Positions 49,207-57,072 of a stretch of 57,072 bases of DNA are shown in pieces (position 1 is the first letter of the stretch; each line of letters begins with the position of its first letter). The notes under the pieces were generated by a model. The model was not told the origin of the DNA and searched no databases. It saw only the letters and a list, made by a program, of their open reading frames with translations. The DNA comes from Paramoeba atlantica (Eukaryota > Discosea), in NCBI GenBank assembly GCA_977017575.1, contig CDRNVI010000211.1, forward strand, positions 1 to 57,072. Reading direction: 5' to 3'. A program made the translations under genes and the position numbers.

Positions 49207-50427
49207 TTAAGAATACAATAATCCGAAGATCGTGTACTTGAATGAGATAAGTACAACCCCCAGGAATCCTGTGGAACTCACAATTAGTGGAGATTCTATG
49301 AACCCGATGTTGGATGAACCTGTGTACTCATCCACTACAAGAGCTGTCGCAGGTTGCGAACCTCCAAGTAAGGAAGCTTGATCGTGCACGATCTCTTCAA
49401 ATACTTGACGGTTCATCCAACCAATCGAAGTTACGTACACCTTCAAAGCGTTGTCGAGCGTCCGAGCAACATGATGTCGAGCGTCTCGCAGTATGCGGGA
49501 CTTTTCATCTTCTACATTAGACTTGAACAGTACCGTAGGAGGAAGGGGAAGAGCTTTTCTGTTGTGAACATCGTAAACACGGGAAAGAAAAACAGTTATA
49601 CTTTCCTTGTCGTTGGTGGTTACGACTTGCACGTTACGAAGCCCTATGGGAGCCAATGTTACTCTCGTATTTTCACCATCAACGGGAAGAGACGTTTCAT
49701 CCCCAAATGTCACATACGCGTATGAACGGACTTGATTTTGTATGTAGAGCTGCCGTGCCCAAGCTCGTATTCGCGAGCCCACGTCGGAAGGACCCACGTA
49801 GTGGACACGTCCAAATCTTTGGTTTATCCACCCGAAAAGACGCTTGAAGCGCTTGTATATGCGTTCCTTCGTCTCATCGGCAAAGTCTTGAAGCTGTATT
49901 CCGTATGTTTCCATAACGGAAACGACGAATACCTTCGTTACAGCATGTTTACCATTGAATTCTTGGAGCAATTTAAGGTGCACTTTCTTTAAAATTGCCT
50001 TCCGTTCTTTGTTAAAGCCTCTCTGGCGCTTTCTTCCCTTGAGACCACGCTTAATACGTGATTGATAAAAAGAGGCACCGTTGCTTTTAATACTTCGGAC
50101 AGTTCTTAAACTGATCCGATACTTTTCGCTCAGCTTTTTTGTGTCCAATTCGCTCAGACACACATTCAACTTCTCTTGCATAGTCAAACACACTCTAAAG
50201 GTCCTAGGTATGCTCATGGGAAGAGAATCAAGTGTGTTGTGGGGAGGACGGCGGGCTACCGGGGGACCAGCTCTCGGCGCTGGCGGAATAACCGTAAACC
50301 AGCGTCCCAAAGGACCTGAAATCGCCGATCCACAAGTGTGCGCTTTGTCTAGCGTCTCGTTCTCGTTCGAATCGACAGTCATTGAAAGGATGAAGGGAAC
50401 TATTAATAAAGTTTCAGTGATTTCCAT
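49207..50427 (-). CDS. Pogo-like transposase, long ORF, C-terminus incomplete
   Basis: 406-aa open frame. The likely functional start is Met71 or Met83. Residues 83-115 (MQEKLNVCLSELDTKKLSEK, then ISLRTVRSIK) are a CENP-B/pogo HTH, and a second DNA-binding part spans 125-200. The catalytic DDE_1 domain has YVTFGDETSLPV (D243, E244), ALPLPPTVLFKS (294-305) and ALVVDEYTG (D366). The third acidic residue region (GxTxxxQPLDV) is absent; the frame ends soon after in FKYTIFGLLYS. It may be a truncated enzyme or a long-lived DNA-binding remnant. The first 70 residues (Pro/Arg-rich) are probably not part of the enzyme. Confidence 0.7.
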   Translation of the reverse strand: MEITETLLIVPFILSMTVDSNENETLDKAHTCGSAISGPLGRWFTVIPPAPRAGPPVARRPPHNTLDSLPMSIPRTFRVCLTMQEKLNVCLSELDTKKLSEKYRISLRTVRSIKSNGASFYQSRIKRGLKGRKRQRGFNKERKAILKKVHLKLLQEFNGKHAVTKVFVVSVMETYGIQLQDFADETKERIYKRFKRLFGWINQRFGRVHYVGPSDVGSRIRAWARQLYIQNQVRSYAYVTFGDETSLPVDGENTRVTLAPIGLRNVQVVTTNDKESITVFLSRVYDVHNRKALPLPPTVLFKSNVEDEKSRILRDARHHVARTLDNALKVYVTSIGWMNRQVFEEIVHDQASLLGGSQPATALVVDEYTGSSNIGFIESPLIVSSTGFLGVVLISFKYTIFGLLYS

Positions 50428-51895
50428 AAATGAAAATTTTAGAAATTTACGCTATATTTACTCTACACTTTTGGTCAAAAAAATTGTGCTCCGGTGTTTT
50501 CCCAAATAGGTGCTGTCGCGGGGGCCAAATAGGTGGTGTCGCGCAGTCATTGACATGGAGTATTATACTTACTGGACCGGAGAAACACCCCCTCGACGTT
50601 GACGTCGACCCATCTTCGTCCTCCGGGGGACCGGAATACTCGACTTGCGTGAACCCCGAACCTTCTTACAATCCGTGGCATGGACGCAAAACTCCTCATT
50701 TCTGAGGGCTGCGCCGCACACGCATTGGAGTTCAGGTTCAGAGGGGGTACAGCGGTTGTCTCTCATTCGGGATCCCGCATATAGTCCATGCATTCATCCA
50801 CTCAGTGGAATGAATGTTCTTGATCTGTAGCGTGCCCAGGAAGTCCGCCGTAAAGACTTTGTTTACAAACGGTTTCGTTCCCAGGGAGCCCATTCCCCCG
50901 ATCAAGGCTTCGGAGCATGTAGTGATGGCCGCGTCTACCTGTAGGTTGGCCCCGGGGTCGTGCCTTTCATTGCCTTATCATCAAGTCTTATTATCAAAAT
51001 CTACTTCAGTACACGTTTGTAGTGTTTATGAATTCATGTCCGCGTCAGAAGACCGTCGTACATGTAGAATCATCATTAGAAAGCAATCGGTGTAGGTTAT
51101 CTTATGAAGAATCTCTTTTGGGCCGATGGCCCCCTTCCGCGGTAAAATCTTGTCCATTCTTTAATCTAAAGCATTACATTCTTGGAATTGATCTCTGCAA
51201 CGAGTCGTCTGAGATGTACACAAGCAGCACTCTCTAGAATATTGTACCTATTCTGCTCACCTGGCAGACTCGTTTTATCTACGTTGTGACCAATTTTTTC
51301 TCGCTGCTATGAGTGGTCGCCTTGGTCTCTAAAATCAAAAGCGACATACCCAACAGCTCAAACAAGGCTAACGGCCTGTGATAGTCGGGCTGCGCAAGTT
51401 GTTGGTTTTTTGGGTCCCTTCCCGAGAGTTTCCGCGGACATGGTGCAGCTATTGTAAACCATGTTATCGACCACGTAGGCCCACTTACTCGAACAATGAG
51501 AGGACGCAACAATGCCGTGATGGCCGCGTCTACCTGTAGGTTGGCCCCATTAAGCCTCAGTCCCGACACCCGTACTGATCTCCTCCTGTATGAACTTGTT
51601 CGCAAACCCGGGGTTCCGCGGCTATGTCAATATCATCCAGATATGGCCATAGCTTGAGACACCCCGAGAATTTAGCCGTCACGGCTGAGATGGCGCCCTG
51701 GATGCCCAGAGCGAAGAGGATGGGCCCAATGGGGTCCCCTTGTTTGACCCCCGGGAGCTCGGGATACAGAGCCCCTCCCCCAAATGTAGTTTGCGGAGGG
51801 GCCTTTCCCGACAGGGGTGATCCCTTCCAGGGGGGACAGGTTGGGGTGTCGTTGGAGGGCACGGAAAATCGCCCCGCGGGAAATGCGGGTACTGT

Positions 51896-51951
51896 GCCCC
51901 CCCCTTATAGTGCCGCGGTTTTCGACCAAACGGCACTATAAGTGGGGGGGG
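51896..51951. repeat. Foldback MITE inside LINE RT
   Basis: GCCCCCCCCTTATAGTGCCG and CGGCACTATAAGTGGGGGGG are inverted arms with a 15-nt loop. It separates two RT motifs and so inserted into the LINE. Confidence 0.8.
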
Positions 51952-52333
51952 TAGTAGGTTTCAGGTCGAGGGTGAAAATTTTCCCCATTCGAAAATAAAG
52001 CGCGCCGCTTTGCGGCTACTCGTAAAAGTATTTTCTAGATCTGCCGCCACGACCACCTCGTCGGGTCTGTCGCGGAAGGGAGAGACTCGCAGCGAGAGAC
52101 TCCCACCTCATACACGAAATGATCACACCCGAGAGTGTACTGGGCTCCGAATTGGAGACTCTGGAACACCGCTGGGAGGTGGACTCTTATCTGTTCGCGA
52201 GCCAACGGTCCGGCAAGCTTGAGAAACACGTCCCCCATAGCAATGGGCCTGAAGGAGGAGTGGTGTCCGACCGGGGCCCCAGGTTTGATGAAGAGCTTGA
52301 GGTTGGCTCCCGTGAGGAAGGACCTTATAGACG

Positions 52334-52853
52334 AAGTCAGGGCATTCGGCTTATGTCGGATGATGGGACTTAGCGATCCCAGCTTCCCGAGCTAACTCAC
52401 CCGGTGTCGTAAAGCAAGACGCTAAACAATTAGGGTGAGATTGATTTGGTACAACCTAGAAATGGCAATTCCAGCACCCGGCGCCAACAAAACAAGGCGC
52501 CAAAGAACTAGGGAGTGAGGAATGCCGCTGAAAGAGTCTACTCGGCACCATCAAAACAAGGTGCTAAATAACTAGGACAGAATACTTTTTCCCGCGTATG
52601 GGGTTACCTGGTGTTAACAAAGACACTAAGAAACTAGGGTAAATACACATACGCACAAAAAAATAATCATTGGATGCTTGACCGCTGCACAGTCCGTAAT
52701 GCACACAGCCTAAAAACTGTGACGCATGGCAAAAGCTATGATTTTCATGGCCTGGCGCGCGCGGCTAAAAGCAGTTAATATTGGATAGTGCCCGGCTATC
52801 TCCGGGAGGGTACATCCCTGGGATAAATGCCCTTATAAATCAATCAATCAATC
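52334..52853 (+). mobile_element. SINE-like element inserted in LINE, 7-bp duplication
   Basis: About 520 bp opposite to the LINE. ATAGACG flanks both sides (52327-52333 and 52854-52860), fitting target-primed insertion. Four stem-loop motifs lie at 52398-52437, 52474-52514, 52541-52582 and 52605-52640. The 3' region GGATAGTGCCCGGCTATCTC ends in AAATCAATCAATCAATC. Confidence 0.85.
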
Positions 52854-53040
52854 ATAGACGGTTGGAGAGAGTTGGTGAGATTCCCGGGGTGATCCAAGTC
52901 CCCGCATCTCTGGGATCGTCCGCCTGGAGGATAGGGATCAAAAGTTCGTTAGTCCATCCAGAAGAACCAGGCGCTCTGAGCGGGGCCAGGCTCAGAGCCT
53001 TACTGGCTACGTCCGCCGTGTAGACTATCCGCCGTGTATA

Positions 53041-53424
53041 CTATCCGTATATACTCTTGTCGTAGGCATACTTTAGCTAGAGGGTCTAGTGCGGCTTCGA
53101 GGATCTTTGCAGCCGGGAGAAGGTACCTACCCGGACTAACTGTTCGGCTCGTTTTGTAGCTGACTGGGGGGGGCCGTTGACGGGGAGAGGCGTGGGAGCC
53201 AGGTCTTAGACCCCTCCCAATGAACCCTCTTACGTAGGCGGAATGAACACCGGAAAGTGGTGTTTCAGCTTAGGAAAAAGTGGATAAGTCCGTTGTTTGC
53301 GGGTACAATAACATAAACACTCTGCATTGAAATAAATAAACAAACAACCCTAGCCAGCTGTTTCTGAAAAAGCTTATTCTCTGAACAGGAAGCGTGGAAG
53401 AACAGGGATGAAAACCTCGTGGTG
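53041..53424. other. No gene recognised
   Basis: Possible LINE 5' sequence at the left. Nothing else seen. Confidence 0.3.
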
Positions 53425-53509
53425 GGGGCTCTCGAATGCGCTATTATTTTCCAAAATCGAACAAATTTTACGCATTTTAGACTCCCCCGCCATGGGATTT
53501 TGACCCCTG
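53425..53509. repeat. CAGGGG-family Tc1-type terminus
   Basis: GGCTCTCGAATGCGCTATTA ... TTTTAGACTCCCCCGCC ... TTTTGACCCCTG next to TA. Confidence 0.65.
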
Positions 53510-53690
53510 TAGAATTAAAATAGAAATTTCGATTTTCGGGCCTATCATTCCCATACTTTCAAAAAACGTTGAAACTCACATATTGTCTAATATCACACAC
53601 ATACATTCGCATTTTTAGTATGTCTTCTCTGACACATTGAGCGCAACAATGCACGTCATAACGCCCTACGTGGTCTTCGCATCCTTACAG

Positions 53691-55283
53691 TTATTCGCCA
53701 TTTCCCAGGTCTTTGACAATCCCAATATGAGTTCTGTCCAACAATATATTTATGGACCGCCGTACCTTTCGACTGACAAATCCATGGAGCTCTGGGTTAT
53801 CGCTTAACGCTAAAGTCAATAACGTGTCGGGGAGAGAATCGAGTGGGATATTCCCTTCCAAACAATTATGGTTTAGCAAAAGAGTTTCAAGCGTTTTAGG
53901 GAGCGATATGAGACCGGTGACATCGCTAAAGCCATTGTGATCAAATTTTAGAGTTTGAAGCCCGATCGGCATATCCTGCAGATCTAGGGCTCCCGAAAAC
54001 TTATTATGGCTAGCGATAAAAACAACGCAGGAGTCAGGCAAATCGATGAGGTGAAGATTGCCCGTAAATTGATTGCGTTTGATTCGTAAACTCTCAAGTG
54101 AAGGTGGAAGTGTATCTAATTTAAAGGAACCCACAAATGCATTATTGCTGATGTCCATAAAAGTTAGTTCCTCGGGCAAATCACTGAGATCTGGTGATCC
54201 AGATAGCTTGTTACGGTACAAAAGGAGGTGGGTAAGAGAATCAGGTAGGGAGCGGATATCGATCTCTCCCGTGAATGCGTTACGCGAAAGGTTAAGGTCT
54301 TCAAGCTCCTCTGGTAAGTTCCGTAAGTCTAACGTCCCCGCCAACTGATTTTCGGAAAGATCCAACTTGTACAGTTCATTTGGTAGTGTATCTAGATTCG
54401 TTATACCCGTAAACTTGTTGCCCGACGCGGCAAATAATTTAAGGTTCTGGGGAAGGGAATTCAACTGCAGAGATCCTTCGAACTGGTTTTCTGAAAGATC
54501 TACTAGCTCGAGTGATGATGGCAGACCTTGCAAATCAAGCGTACCCGTCAATTCGTTATCTAGCACAGTCAGGTCTTTAAGCGTGTCTGGCAAATTATTC
54601 AGGTGTAGCCTACCTGAAAACTTGTTTTCAGCTACATTGAAAACTTCCATGTGTACCGGCAGGGCACCAAGATCCATGTCCTGGGCAGACTGATTGGTGC
54701 CTGAAAAAAACTGATTTCTAGTCAACGTCAATATCCTCAACTTTGCTGGGAGGCTACCCAAATCAATGCCACCTTCAAACAAGTTAAATTCCAAATTAAT
54801 GACTTGCAACGTTGGCGGAAAAAGAGAAAAATTTACTGTACCAGCAAAATCGTTGAAACTGAGCTTAAGGTACGTCAGGTTCGGCGGCAAATTATCTAAA
54901 CAAACGGATCCAGAAAAATCGTTCCCTGTGGCGGATACTCGCAAAACGGTCCTGGGAAGATGTTCTAAATGCAATTCGCCCGAGTATCGCCAAACCCAGA
55001 TATCGGAATCAGCGTCCCACATAAGTTCCGTCACCTCTCCATGTTCATTACATCCCACTCTTGCCCATTCGCACGCAGCTGTGGATGTCGTCCAGGATGG
55101 GTTAGGATGCAATACGTCCGCAATAACTCGTTCCAGCTCATATTCTTGCGGTAGAACAGACCCATGTATTTTCCCGGGGCGAGTAGATGGATAAGGTGCC
55201 GTGTTATGTGGGACATCTTGATGCAGTTTCCTACGTTTAACAGGGGGTGACTGTTCATCACGCGTGTCGGTAACGCGATTCAT
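53691..55283 (-). CDS. LRR protein, NLS-type subfamily, intact (530 aa)
   Basis: The best gene in the window. Residues 12-20 (SPPVKRRKL) look like a classical nuclear localisation signal, and there is no signal peptide. LPQEYELERVI (44-54) and SWTTSTAACEWARVGC (C71, C78) form the family cap. From about residue 109 to 505 there are 17 LRRs with a strict 23-residue period (LPxxLxxLxLxxNxFxGxxxLxx). Repeat 4 alone is longer (NQFFSGTNQSAQDMDLGA). The C-terminus SRKVRRSINILLDRTHIGIV ends without an anchor. No stop or frameshift; no intron is needed. Upstream bases (AATCCAAGGAATATCTGGTG on the plus strand) are conserved at 29148, suggesting a shared 5' region. Role unknown: an intracellular or nuclear LRR scaffold or receptor is the simplest reading. 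Confidence 0.92.
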   Translation of the reverse strand: MNRVTDTRDEQSPPVKRRKLHQDVPHNTAPYPSTRPGKIHGSVLPQEYELERVIADVLHPNPSWTTSTAACEWARVGCNEHGEVTELMWDADSDIWVWRYSGELHLEHLPRTVLRVSATGNDFSGSVCLDNLPPNLTYLKLSFNDFAGTVNFSLFPPTLQVINLEFNLFEGGIDLGSLPAKLRILTLTRNQFFSGTNQSAQDMDLGALPVHMEVFNVAENKFSGRLHLNNLPDTLKDLTVLDNELTGTLDLQGLPSSLELVDLSENQFEGSLQLNSLPQNLKLFAASGNKFTGITNLDTLPNELYKLDLSENQLAGTLDLRNLPEELEDLNLSRNAFTGEIDIRSLPDSLTHLLLYRNKLSGSPDLSDLPEELTFMDISNNAFVGSFKLDTLPPSLESLRIKRNQFTGNLHLIDLPDSCVVFIASHNKFSGALDLQDMPIGLQTLKFDHNGFSDVTGLISLPKTLETLLLNHNCLEGNIPLDSLPDTLLTLALSDNPELHGFVSRKVRRSINILLDRTHIGIVKDLGNGE

Positions 55284-55820
55284 GTGTTAAATCCAAGGAA
55301 TATCTGGTGTCTTAAGATAGGAAAGAAAGAAAAGAAGCATTGTTATTATTACCATGCAAAACCGCCATATACCCCTATTGCGGTAGAGTATAAATCCCGA
55401 GGCATAAGAAGTCACCCCCCTCTAAAATTTGGTTATTTTGTCCCTTGGGTTTATTTTTGTTGCATTTTTGCCGATCTCGGTGAAGCTTGTTTGCGCATAC
55501 ATGTATCATATAGAGAATAAAACTGGGAACCAATAAAATATGAATTTACTACTACCACTTTCTTACTTTTTCGCCACCATTTTTTTTGCAAACTTTGAGA
55601 CATCTGTTGAAACTTAAAACAGTACGATCAGATTCAAGAATATTATTAAAAGCTTTTTTACGCACTTAATTAGAGTAGTGCAAGACGGATTCATTTCATT
55701 ATTTTAGGAAGAGGCTTTTTTCATTATTTTAGGAATCTCCAAAGCGTTTGGATAAAGTTGGCTTTACAGAAACGGTATCTTTATCGTATGAGTAGTTTTT
55801 CTACCTTTCCCGTACTAATT
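55284..55820. other. Upstream region of LRR gene
   Basis: The first 80 bp match the flank of the pseudogene at 29147. The rest is AT-rich, with no gene or clear promoter element. Confidence 0.4.
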
Positions 55821-56705
55821 TTCTTTTTTAGGCTCTTCGTTAAACGCGGCGGTTGCTTTCAACTTAGAAGTCTCATGCTGCGCGCTTCGCGTTGAAAACT
55901 CCCGCCGCGTTTAACGAAGAGCCTAAAAAAGAAAATTTAGCCTGGAAAACGGAAAGATTATAGCCAAAAATAGCCGAATTTCGGGTACAAATGGGGTCAT
56001 TTTCGCGTAATTTTGCTCTCAGAGCACTAAATCCGACATTTGCGCGTGGGAAATCACTCGCAGGCATGAATGAAAGCCTACCGAACGTATTGGGTAGAGA
56101 ATGCGACTCCAACCATACCATTCTTTCGACACAAAAATGCCCCATTAGGTCCGAAAAATACTTTTTCACCTTTTTTAGTCAAAAATGGGTCATTTTGGGG
56201 GGCGCACCATAGTTCGAAGAAGTGATACCTTGCGAAAACAACTGCGTAGAAAGCTAGTGTAGGTCCCAAACTATCAAAATACAATAGGGGAAACGATTTT
56301 GGAAAAATATTTTTTTTTGTCAGTTTTTTCGCCAAGTTGAATTTTTTTTCAAAATGTTTTTTCCGAAAAAATCCGAACTTGGCGGACCCGTCCTGCGGAT
56401 ACGCGGGGGGGTCACCCCCGGGTAGGGGGGTGGAAAATGCGCGCCAAGACCCCGGCTACCTTTCTGCGGGTTTGTTTCGAAAACTAATTTTTTCGAAAAA
56501 AATTGCTCGACCATGCCCCCCCTGGACCCCCCCCCTGGACCCCCCATTTTTTTCAATTTTTTTTTTCAGTTTTGGTCCACCGGAGCCCCCTTTTATATTT
56601 TTTTCTTCTATTATATTACTGTGTTCCTCTTTATATTTTCACTGTTTTTGTTCACTTTTTTTTCAATAATCGAGTGTAGAGCGGTAGTTTTACAACCACC
56701 GCAAT
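55821..56705. repeat. M5 foldback-ended element, full copy
   Basis: Starts with palindromic MITE copy 4 (55821-55933), then the body shared with 37981-38797, and ends GCGGTAGTTTTACAACCACC at 56682-56701. This copy has 40-60 bp more in the body (GCGCGTGGGAAATCACTCGC) than the other. Confidence 0.85.
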
Positions 56706-56715
56706 AAAGTTTATA

Positions 56716-56815
56716 CAGGGGTGTAAATTTGGATGTGGGGGGGTCTAAAGTTAAAAGTCTAAAAGTTAAAAGGGGTCTAAAGTAAAATTATAGCGCATTC
56801 GAGAGCTCTCGAACT
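56716..56815. repeat. CAGGGG-family Tc1-type terminus
   Basis: CAGGGGTGTAAATTTGGATG after TA, through GGGGGGTCTAAAG to GCATTCGAGAGCTCTCG. Any transposase would lie to the right, outside or at the edge of the window. Confidence 0.7.
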
Positions 56816-57072
56816 GGGCTCATGAACGTGCATGTACGGCATCTGCGTTAATTAGAATTTCGAGTGCACGTAAAAAAAATTAGTTTTTTGGGAGGTAAAA
56901 TTTTGCATTTTTCACAGTTTTTCTGATTTCTCCCTGATTAATGCTACAAAGATGGGGTTGTGGGCCATCACCCGAACACAAAGACTACGAAAGGGTTTAT
57001 TCTTCGCCTGGGCACGTAAAAGCAAGCTGGTGCATGGTTCTTGTTGCGGATTACGAAACAACACAATCTTTT
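56816..57072. other. No gene recognised
   Basis: Probably the interior of the Tc1-type element starting at 56716. Confidence 0.3.

Larger units (their letters stand above)
50569..53040 (-). pseudogene. LINE reverse transcriptase, broken, two insertions
   Basis: Read from 53040 leftwards: APGSSGWTNELLIPILQ (pre-RT), then, past the SINE-like insert, FRPIAMGDVFLKLAGPLARE (RPIAVGE motif), VVVAADLENTFTSS (motif A region), LPGVKQGDPIGPILFA (G.xQGDPxxP motif), LWPYLDDIDIAA (YxDD catalytic motif). Sequence around GANLQVDAAIT is present twice (51515 and 50930), so the middle is rearranged. The C-terminus at 50690-50790 has LQCVCGAALRNEEFCVHATD, a CxCG...HAxxC zinc-type motif of site-specific and related LINEs. 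Several frame changes. Clade not resolved; the RPIAMGD and CxCG motifs favour an R2/CRE-like or related group. Confidence 0.8.

Noticed and set aside
52119-52395. Plus-strand ORFs over the LINE
   Set aside because: Shadow frames of the minus-strand RT that run into the SINE-like insert.
1-57072. Bacterial origin of the contig
   Set aside because: IS30-like and Merlin/IS1016-like motifs exist in bacteria, but Tc1 with TA, hAT with 8-bp duplication, LINE endonuclease and RT, MITEs and long non-coding stretches point to a eukaryote.

Overview
The window looks like nuclear DNA of a single-celled eukaryote (protist or alga; I cannot name the lineage). The reasons are eukaryote-type transposons with matching target duplications (Tc1/mariner with TA, hAT with 8 bp, pogo/Tigger-like, Merlin-like), a non-LTR reverse transcriptase, a SINE-like element with an AATC tail, signal peptides and NLS-like tails on large leucine-rich-repeat (LRR) proteins, and no operons or Shine-Dalgarno sites. 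Coding density is low, and most of the DNA is nested, decaying repeats.

The only convincing host-type genes form one LRR family, all on the minus strand. Members share a block with LPxEYxLxRLV, then W..STxxCxWxxVxC, then uniform 23-residue repeats of the form LPxxLxxLxLxxNxFxGxxxLxx. Apparently whole copies lie at 53691-55283 (530 aa, NLS-like N-terminus), 43055-43798 (247 aa, signal peptide) and 24809-25543 (244 aa). Three near-identical 240-aa copies lie at 9630-10352, 14179-14901 and 21785-22507. Broken copies lie at 15700-16266, 19918-20455 (inside a Tc1 transposase), 27676-29147, 41935-42710 and 47223-48510. The window is therefore an LRR gene cluster that grew by segmental duplication and was repeatedly hit by mobile DNA.

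Layout. 1-8.8 kb: palindromic MITE, pogo-like element, structured repeat, whole Tc1-like element, two Tc1 deletion derivatives. 9.2-18.4 kb: duplicated LRR modules, tandem repeats, broken IS30-like transposase, 20-bp core/spacer array. 18.5-23.2 kb: Tc1/LRR chimera and another LRR module. 24-29.2 kb: LRR genes, hAT mini-element. 30.4-37.1 kb: Tc1 fossil, an unidentified decayed coding region, hAT-like transposase with a nested Tc1 fragment. 37.1-38.8 kb: arrays and foldback elements. 39.2-46.8 kb: LINE endonuclease remnant, LRR genes, Merlin-like and Tc1 fragments, SINE-like element carrying a nested element. 47.2-53.1 kb: LRR gene split by an insertion, pogo-like transposase, LINE reverse transcriptase split by a SINE-like copy. 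53.4-57 kb: best LRR gene and foldback repeats.

The most interesting signals are: (1) LRR paralogues with swapped targeting ends and changes concentrated at exposed LxxLxLxxN positions; (2) one hairpin-ended element inserted in three separate LRR genes; (3) an LRR block inside a Tc1 transposase; (4) a recurring stem-loop RNA motif in SINE-like elements; (5) 10-bp core/spacer arrays at three loci. All assignments are by eye, without database searches.
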